From Isoalcanivorax indicus (GTDB lineage Bacteria > Pseudomonadota > Gammaproteobacteria > Pseudomonadales > Alcanivoracaceae): DNA of 64,000 bases. The DNA is taken from NCBI RefSeq assembly GCF_003259185.1, contig NZ_QGMP01000004.1, positions 62,001 to 126,000 of the forward strand. Direction: 5' to 3'. Under the pieces are notes generated by a model. The model had not been told where the DNA came from, made no database searches, and saw nothing but the letters and a program-made list of their open reading frames with translations. Of this stretch, positions 17,881-27,142 are shown piece after piece; position 1 is the first letter of the stretch, and each line of letters starts with the position of its first letter. The translations under genes were made by a program, and so were the position numbers.

Positions 17881-18543
17881 TCAGGCTGCACCATCCAGAC
17901 GCATCCCCGCTGCCAGGGCCCGCCCCCCCAGAAACACCATCTGCAGTTGCACCTCCAGCCGTGGCAACTGCAATCGACGGGTATCGGGCGTCATGTCCTG
18001 GGCCAGGATGCCAAACCCGAACATGATCGCCACGGCCGCCTCTGCCTCGCGCACCACATCCACCGGCACCGCCACACGACGCATGACCACCTGGCGGACA
18101 TCTTCCGCCAGTTCCTCCACCAGCAGTTGCAAGGCCCGGTGAATACGTCGCCGGTAGGCCTGCGATGCGCCGAGTCGCTGGCGCACCAGCAGCCTGAACT
18201 CGGCCTCATGGGCATCCAGATAGCTGATGAACCGCTCGATCATGTGTCGGATGGCATCGGTGGCACTGCCAGCGATCAGCGCAACCCGTCCGTCGCGCAT
18301 GGCATGGCGCAACTGATCACAGGTCTGCTCGATCAGCGCCAGACCCAGGGCATTCATGTCAGGGAAATGGTTGTACAGCGAGGTGGGCGCCAGATCCGCC
18401 GCGCGCGCTACCTCCCGCAGACCCAGCCCATCCAGGCTGCGCCCGTCCGCCAGCAGCGCAAGCGTCGCCGCCAGAATCCGATCCCGGGTATGCTGTTTCT
18501 TTTCTGCCCTGGACAACCGGGGCGCCGTGCGCGCTTCAGGCAT
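17881..18543 (-). CDS. FabR-like TetR family transcriptional regulator
   Basis: A 220-residue TetR repressor. The N-terminal helix-turn-helix reads LGLREVARAADLAPTSLYNHF (about 40-60), very like FabR, which senses acyl thioesters and controls unsaturated fatty-acid synthesis; the FRLLVRQRLGASQAYRRRIHR region also matches that family. The start at 18543 has AAGG four bases upstream; ATG 18579 is possible. It is divergent from the fatty acyl-CoA reductase gene, the likely target, and may respond to long-chain acyl-CoA. That ligand is inferred. Confidence 0.85.
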   Translation of the reverse strand: MPEARTAPRLSRAEKKQHTRDRILAATLALLADGRSLDGLGLREVARAADLAPTSLYNHFPDMNALGLALIEQTCDQLRHAMRDGRVALIAGSATDAIRHMIERFISYLDAHEAEFRLLVRQRLGASQAYRRRIHRALQLLVEELAEDVRQVVMRRVAVPVDVVREAEAAVAIMFGFGILAQDMTPDTRRLQLPRLEVQLQMVFLGGRALAAGMRLDGAA

Positions 18544-18917
18544 GGACCTTGCTACTTTTCCGTGGGTGATGGCTGTCATACTGCCACTATCAAAGAACAC
18601 TTGTAAGCTGTTTTTGGTGGAAAAAAGACCATTTATCGCTTTAATGTTCTTTTTTTGTACGCATAGTTGACATATTACCCTTTCAAACTGACAATTCAAC
18701 TCACAGTTGTAAGTTAATAAACGAGCAACCATGGAGGGCTGGACGCTACCCGGCCCCTCGCCGCACTATCAATGCATCATCGTTGGATAACTGTCCGGCC
18801 CCGGCTGGAGCAGGCGCGATCCAGGTTATCGCCGCGCAGCCGAACCGGACACAGGAACCGTCGCCACGCCGCTGACGCTACAGCGGGTATATAACAGGGA
18901 AGCAAAGGGGTCAGTTG
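18544..18917. promoter_or_regulatory. Divergent regulatory interval, TetR gene / acyl-CoA reductase
   Basis: No gene is seen in these 374 bases. The half nearest the TetR gene is AT-rich. It holds the nine-base motifs TTGTAAGCT (18601-18609) and TTGTAAGTT (18707-18715), a small CAACT-CAC-AGTTG palindrome (18698-18710) and a plus-strand promoter candidate TTGACA-17-GACAAT (18667-18695). The reductase-proximal half is GC-rich with a second possible -10, TATAAC, at 18890. Transcription from the distal promoter would leave a leader of about 215 bases. Confidence 0.5.
18667..18695 (+). promoter_or_regulatory. Candidate sigma-70 promoter of the acyl-CoA reductase
   Basis: TTGACA at 18667-18672, 17-base spacer, GACAAT at 18690-18695. 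The palindromic and TTGTAAGTT motifs lie right at the expected start of transcription, a suitable place for repression. Confidence 0.45.
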
Positions 18918-20933
18918 ATGAACTACTTCGTAACCGGAGCCACCGGCTTTATCGGCCGTTATCTTGTCGCCCGTCTGCTGCGCCGCGAGGATGCCCGCAT
19001 CTTTGCGCTGGTCCGGCCGGGCTCAGAGTACAAGCTGGATGCGCTGCGCAAGCGCCTCAACGCCAGACCGGAACAGCTGGTCGCCATCAAGGGCGACATG
19101 ACAAAAAAACTGCTCGGCCTGGCCAAGCGCGATCGCGACGACCTCAAGGGGCAGGTGCAGCAGTTCATGCACCTGGCCGCCATCTATGATCTCAGCCGCG
19201 ATGCCGAAGCCCAGCAGATCACCAATATCGAAGGCACGCGCCAGGCCCTGGCGCTGGCAGGCGAGCTCGGCGCCGGTTGCTTCCATCATGTCAGCTCCGT
19301 TGCCGCCGGTGGCCTGTATGAAGGCACCTTTACCGAGGACATGTTCGAAGAAGCAGGGCCGCTGGATGACCCCTACCTGTTCACCAAACATGAATCCGAG
19401 CGACTGGTACGCGAAACCAGCCCGGTGCCGTGGCGCATCTATCGCCCGTCCATGGTTGTGGGGCACTCCCGCACCGGCGAAATCGACAAGGTCGATGGCC
19501 CCTATTACCTGTTCAAGCTGATCCAGCGTCTGCACGATCTGTTGCCGCCCTGGATTCCGCTGCTCGGCATCGAGGGTGGCCGTTTCAATATCGTGCCGGT
19601 GGACTTCGTGGCCGATGCCATGGATCACCTTGCCCACCTGCCCGAGCGCGACGGCGAATGCTTCCATCTGACTGCGGACAAGCATTACAGCCTGGGCCAG
19701 GTGGTCAATCTGTTCGCCAGTGTGGCCGACGCACCGAAGATGGCGGTGCGCCTGGACAACAGCCTGTTCCGCTCGATTCCCGGCCTGAGCGCCTTCGGCA
19801 AAGGCGTGGGCAACCTGACGCCGTCGAAATACCTGCTGAATCAGGCGCTGGAAAGCCTCGATATTCCCGAGGCCACCCTGAAGTTCCTGACCTACCCGAC
19901 CACCTACGGCAACAGCACGACCAAGGCAGCGCTGGAAGGCAGCGATATCGAAGCGCCCGAGCTGGAATCCTATGCCCAGGTGCTGTGGGACTACTGGGCC
20001 AACCATCTGGACCCGGACCGCGATCACCGCAAGGACGACATGATGCCGCTGCCGACGCTGGAAGAGCGCGTGGATGGCCGCGTCGTGCTGGTCACGGGCG
20101 CCACCTCCGGGATTGGCAAGGCGGCGGCATTGAAGCTGGCCCGTGCCGGGGCCCATGTGCTGCTGGTCGCCCGGACGAAGGAAAAGCTCGATGAAACTCT
20201 GGAAGAAATCGAGAAACTCGGCGGACGCGCGGAAGCCTACAGCGCCGACGTCTCCGAGCTGGACGATTGCGACCGGCTGGTGGAGCAGGTACTGAAAGAC
20301 CATGGCCGGGTGGATATCCTGGTCAACAATGCCGGGCGCTCGATCCGCCGCTCTGTGACCCACAGCTATGAGCGCTTCCATGATTTCGAGCGCACCATGC
20401 AGCTCAACTACTTCGGCGCCCTGCGTCTGATCATGCGGCTGTTGCCGAGCATGACCGAGCAGCGCAACGGTCACATCATCAATATCTCGTCCATCGGCGT
20501 GCTGACCAACGCACCGCGCTTCTCGGCCTATGTGGCCTCCAAAGCAGCGCTGGATGCCTTCAGTCGCTGTGCCGCCTCAGAGCTGGCGCATGAAGGCGTA
20601 CGTTTCACCACCATCAACATGCCCCTGGTACGCACGCCGATGATCGCGCCCACCAAGATCTACAACCATGTGCCGACCATCAGCCCGAGCCAGGCGGCGG
20701 ACATGATCTGTGACGCCATCATCCGTCAGCCGAAACGCATCGCCACACAGCTCGGCATCCTCGGTTCCGTCATGCACTTCCTGACGCCCAAGGTGACCGA
20801 GACGATCATGAACACGGGCTACAAGCTGTTCTCCGACTCTGCGGCGGCACTGGGCCAGAAGGAGGACACGCCCAAGCGCATCAGTCGCGAACAGCGGGCC
20901 TTCTCGCGTCTGTTCAAGGGCATCCACTGGTAA
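18918..20933 (+). CDS. Bifunctional alcohol-forming fatty acyl-CoA reductase
   Basis: Two-domain enzyme of 671 residues, closely resembling the Marinobacter enzyme that reduces long-chain acyl-CoA through the aldehyde to the fatty alcohol. The N-terminal thioester-reductase-like domain has GATGFIG (7-13), HHVSS (123-127) and Tyr153/Lys157 in YLFTK. The C-terminal SDR domain has TGATSGIG (393-400), NNAG (470-473), Ser524/525 and Tyr538/Lys542. The last residues GIHW match the family's usual end. AAAGGGG lies seven bases before the ATG. Product alcohols would feed wax ester synthesis; no wax synthase gene is in the window. Confidence 0.93.
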   Translation: MNYFVTGATGFIGRYLVARLLRREDARIFALVRPGSEYKLDALRKRLNARPEQLVAIKGDMTKKLLGLAKRDRDDLKGQVQQFMHLAAIYDLSRDAEAQQITNIEGTRQALALAGELGAGCFHHVSSVAAGGLYEGTFTEDMFEEAGPLDDPYLFTKHESERLVRETSPVPWRIYRPSMVVGHSRTGEIDKVDGPYYLFKLIQRLHDLLPPWIPLLGIEGGRFNIVPVDFVADAMDHLAHLPERDGECFHLTADKHYSLGQVVNLFASVADAPKMAVRLDNSLFRSIPGLSAFGKGVGNLTPSKYLLNQALESLDIPEATLKFLTYPTTYGNSTTKAALEGSDIEAPELESYAQVLWDYWANHLDPDRDHRKDDMMPLPTLEERVDGRVVLVTGATSGIGKAAALKLARAGAHVLLVARTKEKLDETLEEIEKLGGRAEAYSADVSELDDCDRLVEQVLKDHGRVDILVNNAGRSIRRSVTHSYERFHDFERTMQLNYFGALRLIMRLLPSMTEQRNGHIINISSIGVLTNAPRFSAYVASKAALDAFSRCAASELAHEGVRFTTINMPLVRTPMIAPTKIYNHVPTISPSQAADMICDAIIRQPKRIATQLGILGSVMHFLTPKVTETIMNTGYKLFSDSAAALGQKEDTPKRISREQRAFSRLFKGIHW

Positions 20934-20970
20934 ACGGTAAATGGGCTGTTTATTGGCCGCAATGCCCACA

Positions 20971-21008
20971 CCGGTCCCGTTCGGTCATTTGCATGACGGC
21001 GGGACCGG
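20971..21008 (+). other. Long hairpin between acyl-CoA reductase and SDR gene
   Basis: Arms CCGGTCCCG (20971-20979) and CGGGACCGG (21000-21008) enclose a second small stem GTCAT/ATGAC with a TTGC loop. No T tract follows, so it is more likely an mRNA stability or processing element, or a weak terminator, than a classic intrinsic terminator. Confidence 0.5.
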
Positions 21009-21043
21009 CGTAACGTCAGTGCATCATTGCTGAGGAAACTGCC

Positions 21044-22033
21044 ATGCCGAGAACCTTCCCGCTGCGCATGCCGAACCTGCGTCCCAACGCCCGCGAGCTG
21101 GCGGGCACTCTGGTACGGCGGCTGGACGCCACACTGTTTCCCGGCTTCAACCTGCGCCGCCGCGTCGCGGGCAAGACGGTACTGATTACCGGCGCCAGTA
21201 TGGGCATCGGCGAAACCCTGGCCTATCGGCTGGCCGAAGCAGGCGCCCATGTGCTGTTGTCGGCACGCAGCACCGAAACCCTGGAGCAGGTCGCCACGCG
21301 CATTCGCGAGAACGGTGGTCAGGTGGACATCTATCCCTGCGATATTGCCAACCTGGAAGACTGCGACCGTATGGCCGCCGAAGTGCTGGCGGAACATCCA
21401 CGTGTGGACATTCTGGTGAACAATGCCGGGCGCTCGATCCGCCGCCCGGTGGCGCATTCACTGGACCGTTTCCACGATTTCGAGCGCACCATGCAGCTCA
21501 ACTATTTCGGCGCCATTCGGCTGACCATGGCGCTGCTGCCCCGCATGCGTGAGCAGGGCGGCGCCCAGGTGATCAATATTTCCACCCTCGGCGTACAGAC
21601 CCTGCCCGCCCGCTTCTCGGCCTACCTGGCCTCAAAGGGGGCTCTGGAGATGTGGACCCAGGTGGCGGGCAACGAGCTCAGCCACGAGGGCATTCATTTC
21701 TCGCTGGTGAACTATCCGCTGGTGCGCACGCCGATGATCGCGCCCACCGAAATCTATCGCTACACCCCGGCACTGACCCCGGCGCAGGCGGTAGACTGGA
21801 TCTGCCAGGCCATCATCACCCGGCAGAAACGGGTAGCCGGTCTGCCCGCCTACATCGCCACGGGGCTGTACATGGCGTTGCCGAAGCTCAGCGAGAGCAT
21901 CGTCAACACCCTGTTCCAGATGACGCCGGAATCACGCGCAGCGCGCGGCATGCCGCCGCATCAGCCCGGCGTGCCGGATTACCGCGACAATGTTCAGCCG
22001 CTGCGCCGGCGACGCTCGCGCCTGCAGCGCTGA
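21044..22033 (+). CDS. SDR family oxidoreductase, paralogue of the acyl-CoA reductase C-terminal domain
   Basis: A 329-residue SDR with TGASMGIG (49-56), NNAG (126-129), Ser180 and Tyr194/Lys198. Residues 118-161 match the reductase's C-terminal domain at 37 of 44 positions, including RVDILVNNAGRSIRR and RFHDFERTMQLNYFGA, and the shared PLVRTPMIAPT segment lies later. It keeps about 40 extra N-terminal residues before the Rossmann fold. It most likely acts on long-chain acyl, aldehyde or alcohol groups. It is 110 bases downstream of the reductase with a hairpin between, and its stop is one base from the convergent hydrolase stop. Confidence 0.88.
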   Translation: MPRTFPLRMPNLRPNARELAGTLVRRLDATLFPGFNLRRRVAGKTVLITGASMGIGETLAYRLAEAGAHVLLSARSTETLEQVATRIRENGGQVDIYPCDIANLEDCDRMAAEVLAEHPRVDILVNNAGRSIRRPVAHSLDRFHDFERTMQLNYFGAIRLTMALLPRMREQGGAQVINISTLGVQTLPARFSAYLASKGALEMWTQVAGNELSHEGIHFSLVNYPLVRTPMIAPTEIYRYTPALTPAQAVDWICQAIITRQKRVAGLPAYIATGLYMALPKLSESIVNTLFQMTPESRAARGMPPHQPGVPDYRDNVQPLRRRRSRLQR

Positions 22034-22034
22034 G

Positions 22035-24584
22035 TCAGTCTGCCGGCCGCAGCACCAGCAAGCGGTTGTAATGGGCCTGCACCGCATCCCGCCCGAACGG
22101 CAGGGTGCGGTTCTGCCAACCCAGCCAGACCTCAATGCCATCGTCATAATGCGGGCTGGCCGGATTGCCGCTCTGGCCACCACTGTTGACCAGTTGCAGC
22201 GGCTCCTCGGCCGCAAAATCCACCACCATCCGCATCGCCGGAATCGAGTGCACGGCAAAATCCCGGCCCAGCGGATAGCCGGCCACGTTGAGCGTATTGT
22301 GATTGCCGCCCGCCGGATAAGGCCCACGGTTCAGATAGCCGTCCAGCCATGACAGGCCCCAGCGTTGCGTACGCGACAACCAGGGTTTCATCTGCGTGGC
22401 GGCTGTCTGCCAGGTATACGTATGCAGATCGCCCCACGCCCAGTTCGCCGGGTCACGGCCCATCCGCTCACGGCAGTACTGCCAGGCATCTGCCAGGCTC
22501 AGGGCGACGATATCCCACTTGCTCTCGCTGCGGTCGGTATTGACGTTGTTCCAGAACGGGCTGTCCTCGCGTTGCAGCAAATGGTCCTGGATCGCGGAGT
22601 AGCTCAACAGCGTCATGCGGGTAAAGGCATCCCAGGCAGGCGAGTCCTCCGGGCCCAGTTCGTCCAGAAAGGTGTTGCGGGCCAGGGTGTGGAAAAACAC
22701 GCCGTAGACCGCCGCCGCTGCACTCTCCGGAGCCATGTCCCCATCGAAGTTCATCAGCAGGTCCAGCGCGTCGCGGGCCTGCGCGGCGCGCCGTGAGGGC
22801 AGCGTCGCCATCGCTTCATCAATCACCCCGGCGTGACGGCGCAACATGGATTGCATGGCCGGCACCAGCGCGTCATGACGATCAGCCTGCATGGCCACCA
22901 TGCTCGCCGCATCATGGTCATCGCGCGCCGCCAGCAGGGCATCGACCCGTTCCCCGCGCTGCGGGGCAAACCAGGAGTGGCTCATGTGCAACGGGTAATC
23001 CGGGGCCACCGTGCGATGGTTGGCCGTGCCGACATGCCCGGCAGACGGGCTGTAATCGGACGGGTGCGCGTCCACGTCGGCAAAACCCTGCCACCGCCAT
23101 GTATCCACCCAACCCGGTGAGGGGAGCTGCCCTGTACCCGCCCCCCGCAAGGGATAACGGCCGGTGACCTGCCAGCCGATGTTGTCAGCATCCGCCATGA
23201 CCATGTTCAGGTGAATGAAGCGCACATCGCGCACATGGGTACGTGCTTCCTCCAGTGAGCGGGACTGGCCAAGCCGGAACATCGCATCCATGGTGTCGTC
23301 CGCCTCATAGGCGGTCCAGGCGAAGGCCAGGCCATAGGTGGGTCGCTCGTCCTGTTCTGCCGCCAGCGCCAGCCGTGGCGGCACCACCGGCGACACTGGC
23401 GGGGCATCCAGTGCGGCGCCGATCAAGGGGCCGTTGCGGGTCCGGTGCAGCGTGTGGGTCACCGATTCACCCCCGAGCACATGAAAGGTTTCCTCGCGCG
23501 CCTCCGCTGGCTGCCAGTCATCCTGCACCCGGTAATGCAGCACGCCGTCGATCTCACGGAGCTGCTCGATGAACAGGTCCTGGGCATCCGCCATGACCAT
23601 GGTGGCCCCCCAGGCAAAATCACCGTTGAACCCCAGCACCGGTACCGGGATACCCGCCAGCGCCACGCCCGCGGCCTCCATATCCGGGGTCCGCACATGC
23701 ATCAGCATCCACATGGGCGGCTGGCTGATCAGCAGATGGGTGTCATTGGCCAGCAGGCTGCGCCCGTCGCGGGTATGAGAAGGCGCCACGGCCCAGTTGT
23801 TGCTGGCCGCCAGCCCCTGGGGCATCAGCAGACGCTCGAACCCCGCCCGAGCGGCATCCACCGCCGCCACCTCACCGCGCAGCGCCGCCATGTCCAGATC
23901 CGCCAGCTTGGCGGCCTCATCAAACGGCAGCGCCTGATCCGGATAGATGGGCATCAACCACGGCAGGCGCTCGGTGCCGACCCGCTCCGCCAGATTCAGC
24001 GCCATGATTTCTTCATGCAGGTTCATGCCCAGGCCCAGATTGACCATGGTGAAGACATCGGCAGAATTCAGCGGCGTCCACGGCTCCGGGCTGAAATCAC
24101 CCAGGCGGAAGTCCAGCGGCATATCCTCGGCATAGGCGGCCATCCAGGCGTTGACCCCGTTACTGAAGTGCTCCAGCAGGGCGCGCAGCTCATCGCTGCT
24201 GGCCTCCAGTTGCCGGACCGAGATGGCGCGCAGATCCAGGCTGCGGGCATACAGGTCCATGGGCAGGGCAACCTCTCCGGCCATCTCGGCCAGGCGGCCC
24301 TGCGCCGCCAGGGTAAAACCGACCATCTGCGACAGCCGGTCATTGGCCATGACCCAGCCAATGGCGAAGGCCAGATCTTCCCGACTCTCCGCGCTGATAT
24401 GAGGAATGCCCAGTTCGTCACGCCGTATCTGCACCGACTGCGCCAGCCCGGGCACCACGAGTTCCCCCTCCACGGGGTCCATCGAACCCGCCAGCCAACG
24501 GTCCAGCAGATTGCCGCTGCAGGCCGTTATGCCCGCGAGCAGCAGGACCAGAACCGGCAAACCGAACAGCATTCCTCTGCGCAT
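22035..24584 (-). CDS. Penicillin acylase family lipoprotein (Ntn hydrolase)
   Basis: An 849-residue precursor. The signal sequence ends in the lipobox ITAC (Cys22), so it is probably membrane-anchored. The alpha region includes IRRDELGIPHISAES and FAIGWVMANDRLSQM; the expected self-cleavage site precedes Ser261 in LAASNNWAVAPSHT, making Ser261 the N-terminal nucleophile of the beta chain. Family relatives cleave beta-lactam side chains, acyl-homoserine lactones or other acyl amides; the substrate here is unknown. The ATG at 24584 has GGAG six bases upstream, preferred over 24596. It is divergent from the GMC gene. Confidence 0.9.
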   Translation of the reverse strand: MRRGMLFGLPVLVLLLAGITACSGNLLDRWLAGSMDPVEGELVVPGLAQSVQIRRDELGIPHISAESREDLAFAIGWVMANDRLSQMVGFTLAAQGRLAEMAGEVALPMDLYARSLDLRAISVRQLEASSDELRALLEHFSNGVNAWMAAYAEDMPLDFRLGDFSPEPWTPLNSADVFTMVNLGLGMNLHEEIMALNLAERVGTERLPWLMPIYPDQALPFDEAAKLADLDMAALRGEVAAVDAARAGFERLLMPQGLAASNNWAVAPSHTRDGRSLLANDTHLLISQPPMWMLMHVRTPDMEAAGVALAGIPVPVLGFNGDFAWGATMVMADAQDLFIEQLREIDGVLHYRVQDDWQPAEAREETFHVLGGESVTHTLHRTRNGPLIGAALDAPPVSPVVPPRLALAAEQDERPTYGLAFAWTAYEADDTMDAMFRLGQSRSLEEARTHVRDVRFIHLNMVMADADNIGWQVTGRYPLRGAGTGQLPSPGWVDTWRWQGFADVDAHPSDYSPSAGHVGTANHRTVAPDYPLHMSHSWFAPQRGERVDALLAARDDHDAASMVAMQADRHDALVPAMQSMLRRHAGVIDEAMATLPSRRAAQARDALDLLMNFDGDMAPESAAAAVYGVFFHTLARNTFLDELGPEDSPAWDAFTRMTLLSYSAIQDHLLQREDSPFWNNVNTDRSESKWDIVALSLADAWQYCRERMGRDPANWAWGDLHTYTWQTAATQMKPWLSRTQRWGLSWLDGYLNRGPYPAGGNHNTLNVAGYPLGRDFAVHSIPAMRMVVDFAAEEPLQLVNSGGQSGNPASPHYDDGIEVWLGWQNRTLPFGRDAVQAHYNRLLVLRPAD

Positions 24585-24733
24585 AGTGAACTCCATGTGA
24601 CGATCAGGTTGCGCCGCATCATAGGGGGCGCGAGGCGCCGCTGCCTAGCCACAGCCGGGCGTTTGTCCCAGCCTGCATGGCGACCTGCGGGCAGGGACAA
24701 GCCGACAGCCTGGCCCTGTGTCAGGCTGGACAG

Positions 24734-26671
24734 ATGGATGACACCTCACACCTCGCCGGGGCACCGGCCCTGCGTCGCGCCGACGTCGCCCGCGCCCTCG
24801 CCGAGGCCCTGTTCCCGGCTGGCGCGCAATTGCCTGCACCCGATCCGGAGGCCATTACCCGCACCGTGACCGGCTATGTGGCTGGCCACCCGTGGCTGCG
24901 CCGGGCGCTGGATACCGGGCTGGGCTGGCTGACACTGCGCTGTCTGCTGCGTCATGGCCAACGCTTCAGTCATGCGCCCGTGGCTCGACGCCGGGCGCTG
25001 CTCGACGGGCTGGCAGAAAGCGCCCTGAGCCGCCACCTGTTGCGCGCCGTCTGCGCGCCGTTCAAGGCGGCCTATGTCCTGGATGAAGCGCATGCCGGAC
25101 AGATGGCCGTGCCCCGCGTCCAGGTGCCGGCACAGCTGGAGCAGTTCCGCTGGCAACAGCAGATCACGACAGCCTCGCAGCTGGAGGAAGACCAGACACT
25201 GGAAGCCGATGTCGTGGTCATCGGCTCAGGAGCGGGCGGGGCCGCTGCGGCTTACGAACTGGCCAGTCGCGGCCTGGCGGTCGTGGTCATCGAAGAAGGC
25301 CAGTGGCATGACCGTCGTGATTTCAACGGCAAGCTGCCCGAAGTGATCAGCAAGCTGTATCGCGGTTACGGCGCCACCGTGGCGTTGGGTAACGTCTTCA
25401 TTCCCGTGCCCATCGGCCGCTGTGTCGGTGGCACCACGACCATCAATTCCGGCACCTGCATGCGCACGCCCGACGCCGTGCTGAGGCGCTGGCGCGATGA
25501 ACTGGGTCTGGCGCAAGCGGCACCGGATGAACTGGCCCCCTGGTTCGACGCGGTGGAGGCCATGCTCAAGGTGCAGCCTGCCGAGAGCCGCCATGTCGGC
25601 CCGATAGGCGATATCATCGAGCGCGGCGCGCGGGCGCTGGGCTTCAGCCAGCTGCACCCGCTGCGTCGCAATGCCGAAGGCTGCGATGGTCAGGGACTGT
25701 GCCAGTTCGGCTGCCCCACAGATGCCAAGCAATCCACCAATGTGAGCTACATGCCACGCGCCCTGGAACGCGGCGCCTTCCTGTTCACCGGGTTCCGCGC
25801 CACACGGTTGCTGCGTCGCGGCCAACAGGCTCTGGGCGTGATCGCCAAGGGCCGCAACGCCGCCGGCCAGCCCGTTCAGCTGACGGTGCATGCCCGCAGC
25901 ACCGTGGTGGCCATGGGCACCTTCCTGACACCGGGCTTCCTGCGCGACAACGGTGTGCGCAACCGGCACCTCGGCCGCCATCTGACCCTGCACCCCTGCG
26001 GTGTGGTCAACGCCCTGTTCCCCGATGACATGCTGCGCAACGCCCGCAGCATTCCCCAGGGGTTCGGCATGGCGGACCTGGCAGAGGAGGGGCTGATGTT
26101 TGAAGGCGGCACCATCCCGTTCGCCGGGCACGGCCTGATGAACAACCTCTATGGCGATGCCTGGGTGCGCTTCACCGAGCGCTATCAGCAGACTGCTTAT
26201 TTCGGCTTCATGATCCGCGATACCAGCGAAGGCCGCGTGCGACGCGGTCCACACCGCGACCTGCCGTGGATCAGCTACCACATGAACGAGTCGGATTTCG
26301 CGCTGTTCCTGCGCGGTATCGAGACCCTGGCGCGTATCTATCTGGCCGCTGGCGCCCGGGAGGTCATGATCCCCGGGCTGACGCGCCTGGTAACGGTACG
26401 CAACGAGGCCGAGTTGGCCGCCTTCATGGCGCGCCGACATCGTCCTGGCGATTTTCTCATGAGCGCCTACCACCCCCTGGGCACGGCGCGACTCGCCGCC
26501 GACCCGCATGCCGGCGTCTGCGCCCCTGATCACAGCGTGCACGGCTGGCAAGACCTGTATGTGATGGACGGCAGCTGCGTGCCCTCCAGCCTGGGCGCCA
26601 ACCCGCAAGTCACCATCATGACCCTCGCCAGTCATGCCGCAGCGCGGCTGGCAGACCACCTGACCCCCTGA
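24734..26671 (+). CDS. GMC family oxidoreductase, long-chain alcohol oxidase-like
   Basis: A flavoprotein of 645 residues. An N-terminal helical region of about 150 residues precedes the FAD-binding GSGAGG (164-169); then GGTTTINSGTCMRTP, a Cys-rich CDGQGLCQFGCPTDAKQS segment like plant and bacterial long-chain alcohol oxidases, and the C-terminal YHPLGTARL and GANPQVTIMTLASHAA that carry the GMC catalytic His and Asn. The ATG at 24734 is the better of two starts but its ribosome site is weak. With the nearby acyl-CoA reductase, a fatty alcohol substrate is a reasonable inference; sterol-like alcohols are an alternative. Confidence 0.88.
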   Translation: MDDTSHLAGAPALRRADVARALAEALFPAGAQLPAPDPEAITRTVTGYVAGHPWLRRALDTGLGWLTLRCLLRHGQRFSHAPVARRRALLDGLAESALSRHLLRAVCAPFKAAYVLDEAHAGQMAVPRVQVPAQLEQFRWQQQITTASQLEEDQTLEADVVVIGSGAGGAAAAYELASRGLAVVVIEEGQWHDRRDFNGKLPEVISKLYRGYGATVALGNVFIPVPIGRCVGGTTTINSGTCMRTPDAVLRRWRDELGLAQAAPDELAPWFDAVEAMLKVQPAESRHVGPIGDIIERGARALGFSQLHPLRRNAEGCDGQGLCQFGCPTDAKQSTNVSYMPRALERGAFLFTGFRATRLLRRGQQALGVIAKGRNAAGQPVQLTVHARSTVVAMGTFLTPGFLRDNGVRNRHLGRHLTLHPCGVVNALFPDDMLRNARSIPQGFGMADLAEEGLMFEGGTIPFAGHGLMNNLYGDAWVRFTERYQQTAYFGFMIRDTSEGRVRRGPHRDLPWISYHMNESDFALFLRGIETLARIYLAAGAREVMIPGLTRLVTVRNEAELAAFMARRHRPGDFLMSAYHPLGTARLAADPHAGVCAPDHSVHGWQDLYVMDGSCVPSSLGANPQVTIMTLASHAAARLADHLTP

Positions 26672-26683
26672 CGGAGCATCGAC

Positions 26684-27142
26684 ATGGCCATTGGACTATT
26701 GTTACGCGAGACCATGAGCGGCTGGTTGACGCTGGACGGCAATGACGAGGTGCAACGGCTGCCCTTCGCCTTTTCCATCGCCGCCTTCACCACCCGCATC
26801 TTCAGCCTGGGCACGCCGCGCTACTTCCGCGGTCGGGTCACGCTGGGCAACGAGCAGTTCCCCTGCGAAGGTGAACTGACCCTTCGCCCGGGGGGGCCGC
26901 ATTACTGGCTGCGCTTCACTCATCCGGTACACGGGGCGCTTTATCTGTCCGGCCAGAAGCATTACGGCCGAAACGGGTTGTTGCGGTCGCTGATTACCTG
27001 CCCGCTGACCGTATTCCAGGCGGATCAACCGGTGGGCGAGGCAGAAGTGGCCTACCGCGATTCGATCCTGCTGTTTGTCTTTCGTGCCTTGCGCCTGGTG
27101 CGCGAGGAAAACGCCTACACGGAATATGGAGCCGCACAATGA
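26684..27142 (+). CDS. Conserved-looking hypothetical protein following the GMC oxidase
   Basis: Not recognised by name. The 152 residues are beta-rich (YFRGRVTLGNEQFPCEGELTL, HYWLRFTHPVHGALYLSGQKHY) with no signal peptide. It starts 12 bases after the GMC gene and overlaps the next gene by four bases (ATGA), so all three are almost certainly one operon and translation is coupled. It may be a partner or scaffold of the GMC enzyme. Confidence 0.65.
   Translation: MAIGLLLRETMSGWLTLDGNDEVQRLPFAFSIAAFTTRIFSLGTPRYFRGRVTLGNEQFPCEGELTLRPGGPHYWLRFTHPVHGALYLSGQKHYGRNGLLRSLITCPLTVFQADQPVGEAEVAYRDSILLFVFRALRLVREENAYTEYGAAQ

Noticed and set aside
19023-20474. Long minus-strand open frame inside the acyl-CoA reductase
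   Set aside because: It lies wholly antisense to a conserved enzyme and shows no recognisable domain.
23445-24869. Long plus-strand open frame over the penicillin acylase gene
   Set aside because: Arg/His/Gln-rich translation without motifs, opposite a clear Ntn hydrolase.
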